This document shows positions 1 through 41,685 of a DNA stretch of 64,000 nucleotides, piece after piece. The stretch spans positions 30,967,866-31,031,865 of the forward strand of contig JABBOT010000004.1 of the NCBI GenBank assembly GCA_016165875.1. The letters run 5' to 3'. Origin of the DNA: Acanthopleura granulata (taxonomy: Eukaryota > Mollusca > Polyplacophora > Chitonida > Chitonidae). A model generated the notes under the pieces. The model did not search any database, had not been told where the DNA came from, and saw only the letters and a program-made list of their open reading frames with translations. Each line of letters starts with the position of its first letter. Position 1 is the stretch's first letter. The position numbers were made by a program, and so were the translations under genes.

Positions 1-2118
1 GTCGCAGAATGCCATCATAGTGCAATAAGTGCAATTTTCCCAATATTTCCTGGTCGCGTGAGAGAAGATGATTAAAATTATAAAGCTGAGGATCGCTCAG
101 TGGAAAGCGCTATATATGTACTGAATGTGTGTTGAAAATCTTTGAGCTGTCTTAAAAAATACAAAAGGCCGATTTACTGTATTTGGCACAATTTTATCTA
201 CATGTATATGATATATAATGGATATACACTGATTTCGTGTTTAGGATGAATGTACAAATATCGTAAGTATACTACCCGACGTAGTTTGACGTCCTGATCA
301 CGACTCTGGTCTCATTTCTTTCCTGTGATGGTTATTTTGGTCGCTAATTGCCATCAAAATGGGGAAATATGGCAACTTCCCCCATACTTTACAGCCGTAA
401 AGCTGAAAATCACCAAGCACAAGTCACTACATAAGTACGATATGTGTGCCTAAATTCGTTGTGCTGCATTAGTAAATAAAGGACTTGCAAGGATTCAGAT
501 ATTGTTCACAGGCCGAATTACGACATACGACATTTACATCTATATGCATGCTAAATAGTGTACATGCAATGTATTAATGGCTCCAACGAATGTACGCTTC
601 CTTATTAGGTCATCCATGTGCTAAAGCATGAGGACGCCATTTAGTTAACACAAACTAACCGGGTATACAGGCTTCAACCCCGGCATTGCTGCTTTAAGCA
701 GCTGTATTTATAATTTATTTTTGCATATAAATCAGTCGGCTGGTTCCGAACTATAATCAAAGTGTGCAAAATCTATACTTCTTTACTGATTGAAATTTGG
801 GGTGAAAACATATTCCCCATTTTTCAAAGGATGTGGACTGTTAGCATATCATGATGACATTTATGACAGAATGGACAAAAATTGGACAAAAATGGACACA
901 TGTACACTGCAAACTAAAGACATAATTGAATAGCTACATGCATGTTATTTCAAACATTCCAGTTTGAATATTCAGAAAGTCATTGTATGAACTGCTGAAA
1001 TGTTGCACTGTAATGGTAAGAGTTAATGCAAATTAGTGCTTACTCTATGCATATATATTGACAGTTGCAATGTATATAAGGTACCTGTTAAAGTGTATAA
1101 TGCAATTCTGCCATAGTGGTTTTTAGCTATTTAATATAGCCTGCTATGCAAGTATTGAGTTTGCCTCGAGCCTAAACATTTGTACAATGTTAATATTTGT
1201 GCAATAATAGTTTTTACGGCATTTATTGGAGACGTGGGCGAAATGTTTGTATGTGTTGTGTGCGCATTACAGCTTGAGGTGAGTGGTTATAGATTGCTGG
1301 ATTCCTGCATTAAGTGGTTATAGATGGTTGGATTCATACAGTCACACAGAATAAGTACGATTTTGTTGTTGTTGTTGTTGTTTAATGTTGCTGCAGACAT
1401 CACGTCGGCCAGTTCAAGACCCTATTTGCTTGCAGCAGCTACGCAGTTTCCCTAAACCAGCATGTTTATATAGTACAGCCTCCAGTGATACGCAAATGAA
1501 GATGCGGATGCCACTTGGCCTCCGCACTACAGTTGGGGGCTAAACGGCCAACTGTCGTCACACTTTTGCCCTAGAAAATAATCATTAGTTTTGTATTAAG
1601 ACGCTCTAAGTTATGTAAGGAAAAGCTTCTCAGAGCTGACATGTGTATGCGTCCCAGTGATTTCACTATATTATCCTCGTTTGTCCACATCCCACAGTCC
1701 AACAAGTGGAATAATATCCATAAACATAAACCCCCTCGAAGAAATTAACTGAAGTTAATATAATTATATTGGTACGACGTAAATCCACAGTGGTGCCTTA
1801 AATGGTATCGATGTTAAATACCAATTTTTTTACAAACACATATGTGCTGAGATCCATGCATTCCATTTCCCCATTTTTATACACAGTATTTTGCAATATT
1901 TGTCTTTTATCAAAGGTTATACATATAGTTACTATATAGCTTGCATACGTCATTTCCCAATAACTTTTAACCATGCATGGGCCTATGTATTTAAAATATT
2001 GATATCCAGTTGATGTAACCATGGCGACGGGGGCAATGATTTCATATAAGTAATAAGAACAAGATCTAACTGTTCACTTCTGTGTTCCTGTGATAAACTA
2101 ACGCACGAAACTCTGTCG

Positions 2119-2119
<1 letters not shown>

Positions 2120-2170
<51 letters not shown>

Positions 2171-2172
2171 TG
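2120..2172. repeat. (TA)n microsatellite
   Basis: About 50 bp of TA repeats with one CA interruption. Confidence 0.95.
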
Positions 2173-5100
2173 CGCCATTTCTTTTTTGTTAACCTTCATA
2201 TCGTGTTCTAGGAAGTATTTAATCGTCATCTCCTGTATCGAAATTAAGAAACGTGCCTTCCCGTTTTACACAAAGGAAAAATTCCAACGCCTTTGTATGT
2301 ATACGCACTTGTTTGTTTATTACCTACACGTGTAACTATAAAACCACAGTGTGAGTCTTCAAGCTTCAGTTATCAATATTTACCATCGGAATGATGTAAA
2401 ATTCAAAACTTTTAGCGATTGTGACAGCCTACGAATATTTAGAACAAGTTGCATATATGTATTGCCTGGTTCTAATTCGTTCACAATCAGCGTATGAACT
2501 TATGTGTATTTACTTCTGATAATATAGATTTCTCATCACACCATACATACCACACGCAGCCATGTATATTTATGAAAAGTGAATTCGACCTACATTTTCT
2601 TTTCCGAACACAAAAACTGAGTGATGGTGTTTTCTGTTGAATTTATGTACATGGTATAGGCTCTAATTATATATGGGAAAACATTTTAAATCGATAGATA
2701 TATAGATATATATATATACTTTTACAGGCTTTATTGTGTAGTCTGTATATTTTTCGTCGTGCATGTATGTTTATCCGCTTCGGAAGTTTCAATCAGAAAT
2801 CCATAATATATTGGTTTACATGCACATTTGACTAAGTCATACATTTTCATACTTATATGACCTATATAAAATATTATGTATACACACTTATATAATCGCA
2901 CGGCTAGTGCGAATGAAAGAATATAGAGCTTGACGAGAATTCTCAGCCCCGCCTGTTCCGAGTGACTTATCCCTGTGATATTCTGTCTGTGTATGTATAT
3001 TTATATTGTTACGTTTGAATTTCATCATTGTCATTAGAATTTTGTGTTTCACATTTTGTAATAAAAAGTGAAATTACATCCACATTTATCGTCATTTATA
3101 CCTGTACGCGTTCAGGTGAGGTGAACAGCACGGTGCATTCTTAGTTTGACCGAAAATCTCACCTCAAAAGTGGACTTTCAAGGGCAAATAAATGTCATAA
3201 AACTCATATTTTGCCATGACATCATATATCTTCCAAACATACCTCAAAACATCTTTCTAAAATCAACGGAGCTCTTGGAGTCAGGCAAAATGTGCAATTT
3301 TTATGTCATTTATTAGACCTATATTCCCATTGTTTTCACGCGTATACAGAACAGTTAAGTCAAATTAAAACGAAAATAAAAAAATTAAAACGTTTCGAGA
3401 ATGATGCCTGAAGCAATATTATAAGTGAAACTTGGTGCCTATCTATATATTTATATAATCACACTTTAATGAAATTCCATGTTACACACTATATACCGTA
3501 AAATTTTCCGTTAAATCTGTTATTATTTGAGCAATGACGGATTGCCTTTCCGTTGATATCAGGATTCACCCGTTCCTGATTAATGATTAATTCGCTAGCA
3601 GGAACGGAGTTCTTCTTTTTTTTTTCACCGGGGAGGAATTAATCCTTTAAATTAACGGAAAGTGTTCAAATAACGAATTAAATGAAAGATTTTTTTAGCA
3701 TATGCAGAACAAGTGCGTAATGGGAACAATTATATGGTCCATATATTAAACCATAAAGAGAAGTGGTGTATATAGAATAACGTGGCGTTTCCTCCTACTG
3801 CAAACTGTTAACTTGAATGGATTGGCTGAAGAAAAAATTGTTCAGAATGTTTGCCGTCACCAGTGATACATGTTAATTAACTTTCGAGTTGCGCATGGAA
3901 CATGTTGTTGGAAAGCAATTTAAAGTGACTTTCAACGAACTGAAGCCTGTTCAAAACGTTCCACTGAGCTATTTTGGTAGTAAGATTTTTTTTTATATAG
4001 CGTGAGCCCTTGTCGTCATTTAGAACTGTTAGGATGGACAAATACGTATACTGCGTTTAATTTCTTGACATATACATTTGGACAGCTTCGAACTAAAATA
4101 CGGGTTTTTTGGAAGAGGAAACAACCTGCAATATCTCAGAGACAAAATTCAGTTTTGTTCAAGTGGTCGATTGGTTATTAACAATTTCTTCGAGTGTGAT
4201 AATAACATTATCTTTCTTATAGCACATTCATATCTCATGATATTTGCCTTTATCCACTGCTGAGTGTACCACCTCAGCAGATGTCAGTTCCACATGTAGC
4301 CGTGAGAATTAACGTCCTGCAGCCAGTTGTTTTATTGACCTCGTGGACGTTATAGACTGACTAATGGAGTTATCTGATGTTGCTGCGTTGTGATGTAGTC
4401 ATACAGCACATATAAACCACTTACACGGTACGTGGAGATGACACTCCCATGGAACGAGAGCGCCAACGGAGGCTCGTAACGCAAGCCTGAAGTCAAATCT
4501 CACACATTTACAACTGAACGCAAAACAAGTTAGAAATCTGTATCAGTACTGTGCTCCAGGACATATTATTTTACATGCGTGTCAGCTCAAATATGACGAT
4601 CATCAATTCATTAATATCTTTATCGCATGGCACACAATCAACACAAATTCACCTGGTGTAATAATCTATAACTGTTGCGAAAGTGAAGTGGAAAAGGTTA
4701 ATTTAATATAAAACTTAATAGAGCCCACTGCAACACACGCTGGCATATAACCTCGCACCAGTGCCAGGTATACAGTGAGGTATATGTGGCAACTCCTAAG
4801 GAGATAAATTACCCTTATTGAAGTAATTATTTCAATATGGGATGCAATAGCAATCCTTTTTCAAGTACTTCTTTCGATACAGGTTGAATCTGTAATCCCT
4901 GTTGAAATAAGGAATATTTGTTTCATTAATGCATTTGGGAACCACATGCAAATAGTGCTCAATAAGACGACTGTAGACTACGTTCCTCCACTTCCGGGTT
5001 AACTAAACATTTGTATTTGCCTTCTTTCAAGGTTCTTTATTTGCTCCATAGGAGTCTATCCTGTGCATAAAAATTCATGTTTCTCTTCAACTCATTTGCA

Positions 5101-5246
5101 TATTGCCCCATATCTGTTTCCAAGCTGCTTGGATGGTGCACTGTGTCGACGCAGCATTCAACAATTTTTGACCTATGTGGCCAGAGTCAAGTCTATTGGT
5201 GAAGGAAACTGGAGTGCCCTGAGAAGAGACCATCGCCTCTGTTATG

Positions 5247-5706
5247 TAATACTACACGAGTAATGTAACACTCACCGTGTAATATAATAAAAATTTCAGC
5301 GTTATGTAATATCACCGCGTCATGTAATAAAATTTGCCGTTATATGTAATAATACATGTCCCCGCGTATTGTAATAAAAACTGCGGTGTTATGTAATAAC
5401 ATGCATAACAACAGGTATATGCATTATTCTGTGCCCATTCAGGTGTCACAGAAAATGTGTGTGTCTTATAGTTATTTCGAACAGAACTCGCGGTAGTGCC
5501 CACGGAATGCTCAGACCTTCACTGAATTGCTTTCGCACATTGAAACCTAGGAGTGTGCACATCAAAAGCCGTCATAACCTTTGCCCTATCCCTAAGTCTC
5601 TTGATTACAGTTGCCTCTCTGACTGTACTTTACGTGGCGATATTACATAACACTCAAATTATTATTGCATTACATGGTGGGTATTACATTGCTCGAGCAT
5701 TATTAA
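5247..5706. mobile_element. possible non-autonomous DNA element with long inverted ends
   Basis: The left arm (5247-5316) aligns to the reverse complement of the right arm (5637-5706) over ~65-70 bp, sharing GTTATGTAATATC and CATGTAAT/CGTGTAAT blocks. The left side also carries degenerate subterminal repeats of TTATGTAATA type up to about 5405. No transposase and no clear target duplication were seen. Confidence 0.45.
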
Positions 5707-6529
5707 ACAACACGGTGTTACAACCCCACGCGCTGGGTATCCAAATTGCCTGAATTCAGACTCGTGCAGCCAGAGTTGGATATTAACACGGTGTCAAGGC
5801 TCTAACTTTCACAGTGAACCAACTCTGAACCTTTGATCAATAGTAACATCGACATCTATCCTTACTTTCGATTGTAATTAAATTCATTTAGTACCCACGG
5901 CCTCTCTACAGAGTAAGCTATTAAACAAATCAGGAACGCTCAAAGTTCAGTGGTTCAAGCCAAGTAGGCCTTCTATGTTCTCTTCTATATATATGCATAC
6001 GAGTAGCTGTATCTCTAAAGCGAAGTTGTGTTGTGCAAATCCAGAGAAAAATGATTTTTTCCAGCATTTGCAACTCTTATTGAAATTATATTCCATAGGG
6101 GAAGACAATTGCAGCCCCAATTCAAATACGTAAATAGGGGTTGCAGATGCCGTATTTTCTAAAGGCGTCTTCCTTTTTTTCCTAAAGGCCAAACTTTGTT
6201 CTCCTTCACACACCCCAGTCCCACCCCCCACCAAAGTTCTGGCAAGCGGTCTCGTACACTGTATGATGCTCAGAATGATGTTCATTCTGAAATGTGATGA
6301 AACCTAATGCTTTGTGCCATTTGATCAGAGCAGAAATAAGTATACTTCTTGTTAATAACTAAACGTCAACAATAATCTGACTTGATACAGAGGGGCATAT
6401 CACACCTCAAAATACGCCCACAGCCATCATATCCTAATCTAATTAATCACTGTTCGTAGCTGAAAGCAAAGTAAACTCTTTCCTGGATACATTTATATAG
6501 TTTGAAATCGAAAGAAAACAAGATATCAC

Positions 6530-7728
6530 AAGATATAGGGAAATTTATTGAGCATTTCAGTGGTATTATACCTACTTTAATCCGATATATTTTGGACTAT
6601 AAATGTACATAGATACAAACCCATGGAATAAACCACTGTAAAAGAATTACACTATACAACAAAAGGAATTCCTTTGCTTGAAGAATATTCCACAGGCCTT
6701 CACAACTGCACACTCCTTCTACAATTTGTACTTTTTACTTCCTTATTATATCAAAGGACTTTGTTCATATTTTATACACACAGGTAAACATATTTTGACA
6801 ACTGCAAATGATTTGTCATAATTACATTTGTACAATGCTCATCATTTTTATGTTACATATATTAATATACTGTTAAGGATCATCCATCCAAGTAAAGGTG
6901 TAAATACTGTGTTTTGAGTTCTTGCATGTTCGTAGAGATGTGTAGAACATAAGAAAATTAATGCCCACTTTGCATCTACACGTAGGTAGTATATATAGAT
7001 GTAAGTAGCTACTTTCTCCATCATGTGATCATGTTTGCTAAATATTACATTTTGCTGCTTGCATTTTAACATGTATTTACTCCCAAAACAAACACGCATT
7101 ACACAAAGGAAAAAATTTCATCATGGGGTAAACCAAAGAGTAACCTGAGGAACTAAAGGTATACACTACACAGCCAATATATTTTAATAAGAACAGAACA
7201 GAACAAAATGATATAACCTACATCATGCACCTTTGAATTATGCAAACCTATATCTTTGAAAGGTAGACAACTATATACTACAATTCCTTTTATATCTGTT
7301 TAAGGAAAGAAGGCTTCTTTTGTATTCAAGGGAAGAACAAGGATCATCACTGAAAACAAATGGGTCCATCTTAACATACTTAGTACTAAAATGGCTAACC
7401 AAGACTTCTCTTTGGGTAAATTTTGCAAAATTGGACTTTGCAAGTTAAAATGTGTTTGCATTATTTTGTCATTCTTTGCCCATGCTCCTTACCCATGCTC
7501 TCTTTGGCCATCATGTTGGAAGATGTGTTCCAAGTGAAACGCATGCTCTAGTAATATAAATCATTCTCTCACACAAGCCATTTTTCACATTCATATTGTT
7601 TTGATGATTTTTTTTTTACGGCACCACAACAATCTACATCACACGATTCCCAATCATCAGTTATCCTGGAGATGTTTCAAAGGTCTGCCAGAATGCCCAG
7701 CTCTGCTCCCCATCAGGCATACCTCACA
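6530..7728 (-). other. WASHC4: probable WASHC4 3' UTR
   Basis: This AT-rich stretch downstream of the WASHC4 stop has no credible ORF. A minus-strand AATAAA lies at 6549-6544 and could be the polyadenylation signal. No nearer canonical signal was obvious to me, so the extent of the UTR is uncertain. Confidence 0.35.
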
Positions 7729-37535
<29,807 letters not shown>

Positions 37536-37780
37536 GTTGAATCTGTGACAGTCATGTGACACTGACAGATGATACGTACTGATCCCTTTCGTCGCTGTAC
37601 AATTTTCTAGACTATTACCCGGCTAAAATAGTATGTTGAAGGGATTTGTAAATTATGCGCTTGCATTAACCTCTGCTGAGGCCAAAAAAAAATTTTATGT
37701 TTTATTTTAACTGAAATACATGCAAAGAGAAACCGGAAGTCATTTTGTTGACATCGGCTGCTGAATCACGTGGTGAAACC
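37536..37780. promoter_or_regulatory. bidirectional WASHC4/CLN8 promoter region with CLEAR-like E-boxes
   Basis: The WASHC4 start codon (37535-37533, minus) and the inferred CLN8 first exon (ending 37957, plus) are head to head. GTCATGTGAC at 37551-37560 contains TCATGTGA, the M-box form bound by the MITF/TFE family. TCACGTG at 37766-37772 is the core of the CLEAR motif bound by TFEB. Transcription starts were not mapped; no TATA box was evident between the genes. CLEAR control of lysosomal genes is established in vertebrates, and its use here is inferred. Confidence 0.55.
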
Positions 37781-37957
37781 AACGTGCATGGAGATTTGTG
37801 ATCGAACAGAGGAAAGTCGAAAGTTCACGACCGCTTGATTTCGGGGGTGATAAAGTAGATGATTGTGGGCCAGCAGAAAATAGCAATTTTTTTCCACTTG
37901 TGAGGTGAATAATTGGTGTTCGTGTGGACAGCGGTGCGGTCAACAGAATCCAAATAC
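37781..37957 (+). other. CLN8: putative CLN8 non-coding first exon
   Basis: The segment ends at CCAAATAC followed by GTAAGT, a strong donor, on the same strand as CLN8. Joined to the coding exon at 40057, the reading frame has a TAA upstream and no ATG before 40081, so it would be 5' UTR. Its 5' end is not known. Confidence 0.5.
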
Positions 37958-40056
37958 GTAAGTGTTCTCAGACTCAGCTTCCTTATGAAACTGCTACAAC
38001 GACAACATAATACTGATCTGTTTTAAAAGGAACAGTGGGTGTTTTATCGAGGATGCTGTCATGTGAGTGACGTTATTTACTTGAATAACCAGCTCTTCAC
38101 AATGAACATCTGAAAAGTGGGTCAGCCGCTAACAAAACCACAAACTTAATATTTTACAACTGCCGGAACAGCATAACCTGGAGTCAGAGAGATAATAACA
38201 TTGTACTGTATTGGATGGCATATTTAGTTAGTAATAAAGTCAAGCAGGAGTTGGCTTCAGCAGTATCGAGGGATATTAACTTGCGTCCATCTCTCTGTAC
38301 TTGCCAGTCCTTCTGTCTGCTTTTTTTTTTTTTTTTTTTTTCCGAATTTGAAACCGGGCATATCCTGGCTATGGCTAGAATTGGCTCTTCGGAGAGTCAT
38401 GCCACATACTGAGCCTCTACAACAACTTGCTTTAATGGATTAGTACCATTCTTAGATGCTGGCTCTTCCCTACTGAGAACCTGCCTGCGAAGCCCATCAA
38501 TTCCCTCCCTGAAGGCTTATGTACTCGTGATAAAGCCAGTGTGTAGACATACACAACCTGCTTGGCGTGGGTTGGGATCAGGGTTGGGGCATGAGAAATT
38601 CGGTAACCAAAAAGACTCGCCACATGACTAAGTTTGGCCACTTTCTTGCCGTGGACATTGCACTGTTTTCTTTATTGCCGCTTTGGGCAACTGATAGGCA
38701 CATGAAGTAACTTTCTGGAAAGCCAATAAAATAGCATAGAATATTGTTGGAGTATGATGCATTTTGTCTGGGGCAAGGACATCATATTTAGCACCTTGTC
38801 AGACTTTTGGATTACCAAACCACTGGAAGGTTAAGTTATGACAATCTTAGTGAAGCAGGCCATCTGGGCTGGGCCGTTATGTAGAAGAATATCAACACAC
38901 CTGTATTTTTCATGAGTTACCGTTTACGGAGGAAACTGATGCACTTGGCCAGTGGGCTCACAGTGATTTTCAGGGGAAGAGCCAGGAAGGGCACCAGTCC
39001 AATATGGCAAGTCATTATAGTTGCAAAGTAGCTATCATTGTATGCCGGATAACAACCAAAAATAGCCTGTACATCATTCATTAGTTGTGAACATCAGCAA
39101 AGCCCAAATTTAGGTTTAGGAAGGAGAATGTTGTATTAACTTACGGGTTTTTTAAACACTGGTAATTTATCTGACGGCCATTACTGCACATTTAGTGAAT
39201 TCCATGAGGCCCATTGGTTGTTTAGTATTAGTTTCTGTGTAGTAACGGCTGTAAATATTGACTGATTTTGATAAAGGATTTAAACTTCATAGTTTGGTAC
39301 CATTGAAAACTTTGAATTAAGATGCTGGGCTTTGTAACTGTACTTACTGAACTAATGGGTAGTAAATTACTTGGATAGCTTCATGAAAGTTAGTAAATAC
39401 CAGGCCTTTACTGACACAGTGTAACTTTACATTTCTGTGTCAACCTCTGGCTACAACTGTCAACCAAAAGGCCTTAAATAACTTTGTTATAATATACCTT
39501 TATTAGATGGTCAGTACTTTAAGTTAAGTACCAATTAAATTATGAATTCCTGGTAAGCAACAGACAGATCATGAATGTGTTTGGTACAGCCATCTGGACA
39601 GGTATTGATTTTATATTCAGGTAATTTATTTATAAGTCATGAACAATGAGAGAAATCAGTCACATGTTAAAGTGTCAATGTTCAGTAGAAATCAGTAGTT
39701 TGTCTGGTTCCTTCATTGTCCCAGATGAATGGATAGATAGATAGACAGATATTATAGTTTGATTCTGGTACAAAGTGTCATAGGGTACAGTATGAGGTTT
39801 ATGATCATCTCAAGAATACAGGACACGTGTGCAATTGGTTTTATGTGAATGTTGAGACACCTGTTTAGTGTTTTGTTGAAAGTTGTGTACTATGATATTT
39901 ACTGAGCATGGAACTGTATGTGTACCAGTATTGCTATTAAATACTGATGTCCTACATGTACGTGTGTACAAGTGTTCAACACTTGTAATTGTTCACCTCA
40001 AAGACAGTCTAATGTCCTTCCTGACTCCAAATTAATTTTCTGTTTCCCCCCCCCAG

Positions 40057-40080
40057 GTTAACTTGACCAAAGCTCCAGAT
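40057..40080 (+). other. CLN8: CLN8 5' UTR part of coding exon, with acceptor
   Basis: The acceptor CCCCCCCCCAG ends at 40056. The 24 bases to the ATG are open in frame, but no start codon lies upstream before the in-frame stop in the putative first exon. Confidence 0.65.
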
Positions 40081-40917
40081 ATGGGTCTTGTTGAGTATCT
40101 CCACCCTCGTCTGGCTGACCTAGACTACAAACGCAGTGATGTCAAGCTCACAGTGATATTGGTCACTTTTGGAATATTTGCAGCCATTTATGCTTTGTCA
40201 GCTCTGTTGGCATCTTTAACATGGACATACAGAAACTTGAGGACAAAGGAAAAGGTTTTCTGGAATCTAGCAGTTGTTAGAGCAGTCTTCGGAATATTTG
40301 CCACAATTTTTGGACTTCATTCAATATTTGTGGACACCGAACTGGAAAAAGATCCCGTCTTTGCAACAACACCCACAACTTACTTTGCTCTCTCAACAAC
40401 CGTTGGTTTCTTCCTGTTTGAATGTTCTGCCATCTTAATTTCAGACATCATTTTCCAGTCAGCAAGCTGGCTTCTCAATATACACCACTGGCTTTCTCTA
40501 ATAGGGTATTCCCTTGTCCTTACAATGGGGAGCACTCACTTCTTTGGGGCAAAGGGATTGATTCTCGAAATGAGCACACCTTTTTCAGCTCTCTGCTGGA
40601 CGCTATTGAAGTGTGGTCAAGCAAAAGCTCTTATCTGGAAAGTGAACCAATTCTTGTTGGTGCACACTTTTCATTGTCGCTCAGTGGTGGAGTGCTTTCT
40701 GTGGTACATGACATATAAGCATTGGGCACGGATATGGGAAGCCATGCCGATGCCTGTGTTTCTGTCACTGTACATTCAGCTAACCCTCATTACATTCCTT
40801 ATGACGCCTTACTGGACGTACAAGAAAACAGCCCAAATGTTTAACCCTGTGGACTGGAACTTTGAAGATTCAGATAGCAACAAAACTATAAATGGAGAAG
40901 CAAAGAAGAGACCTTGA
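40081..40917 (+). CDS. CLN8: CLN8-like TLC-domain ER transmembrane protein, complete
   Basis: CLN8 is an ER/ERGIC membrane protein that in mammals acts as a cargo receptor exporting lysosomal enzymes to the Golgi. The 278-aa product is close to the 286-aa human protein. Several hydrophobic segments are visible, at about residues 22-46, 65-85, 100-120, 125-150 and 225-250, spanning a TLC domain. Diagnostic blocks are EKVFWNLA-VRAVFG, LEMSTPF near the middle, VNQFLLVHTFHCR, and MTPYWTYKKTAQMFNPVDWNF split over the last helix. The C-terminal KKRP is the family's ER-retrieval signal. The coding region is one exon. I chose the ATG at 40081 because no ATG precedes it in frame after splicing. It sits head to head with WASHC4. 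Confidence 0.95.
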   Translation: MGLVEYLHPRLADLDYKRSDVKLTVILVTFGIFAAIYALSALLASLTWTYRNLRTKEKVFWNLAVVRAVFGIFATIFGLHSIFVDTELEKDPVFATTPTTYFALSTTVGFFLFECSAILISDIIFQSASWLLNIHHWLSLIGYSLVLTMGSTHFFGAKGLILEMSTPFSALCWTLLKCGQAKALIWKVNQFLLVHTFHCRSVVECFLWYMTYKHWARIWEAMPMPVFLSLYIQLTLITFLMTPYWTYKKTAQMFNPVDWNFEDSDSNKTINGEAKKRP

Positions 40918-41449
40918 ACATTGAAATTACAAACATGACCTTTCAAAAAATAAAAAAAGACTTAAATTTTTATTGTATTATGCCATTGATATTGTTTCCA
41001 TGTGTTGATGGAAGGCTTTTATGTAGAAGAATTGTTAAGCCTATGAACTTTTAGGAGATGTGTTTAATATAATTATGGGCTGATTTTCGCAATTTTGTAA
41101 CTTAAGTTAAATTAGGTACTTCTAAAACCAAAACATTACTGTCATTGGACAGTGGACTTTGTGCTAAATCTTAATATGTGAGTGTAAGATTTCTCACAGG
41201 AGGTAATATCAAGGCTGCTATTTAATATTGAGTGGTTGTACAGGACTGTTGCAGATGCAGTTGCCTGATGCCAGGCATATTACATTACACAGATTATTCA
41301 TGAAACACACATCAACAAACCAGCTCCTTATTGGTCATTCAAGTGATATTATAGAAATACGTAGAAAATAACTGAGTGGAGCTAAACCTGAAGTATGGCA
41401 TAGTCTGCCAGTGTCATAATGCTAGTATTATGCGCTTATAATGCTAGTG

Positions 41450-41685
41450 GGGGCACCTGTGGCCGAGGGGTGCTATGACCCTGTGACTCCCACTGTTTCG
41501 GTCGCTGTGAGTTTAAGCCCAGTCTTCCTCTCCAGCCGGACATGGGAAGGTCTGCCAGCAGCCTGCAGATGGTCGTGGGTTTCCACCAGTCTCTGCTCGG
41601 TTTCCGCCCACTATAATGCTCACTGCTGTCATATAAGTGAAATATTGTTGAGCATGTCGTAAAACACCATTCAAATAAATAAATA
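41450..41685 (+). mobile_element. tRNA-derived SINE (copy g)
   Basis: Diverged head (GGGCACCTGTGGCCGAGGGG), then GTCGCTGTGAGTTTAAGCCC, core GGGAAGGTCTGCCAGCAGCC, tail GTGAAATATTGTTGAGCATG and AAATAAATAAAT end. Confidence 0.86.

Larger units (their letters stand above)
1..6529. other. left flank without a supported gene
   Basis: AT-rich sequence with stop codons in all frames and no conserved protein block. The block at 264-350 is related to one at 32762-32880 in WASHC4 intron 6. GCAATTTTCCCAATATTTCC at 32-51 may be a second partial copy of the same repeat. (TTG)n lies near 1363-1381, (TA)n at 2120-2172 and an inverted-repeat element at 5247-5706. Confidence 0.65.

Noticed and set aside
5947..6285. 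112-codon minus-strand ORF
   Set aside because: No recognised motif and low-complexity composition; it lies beyond the WASHC4 3' end.
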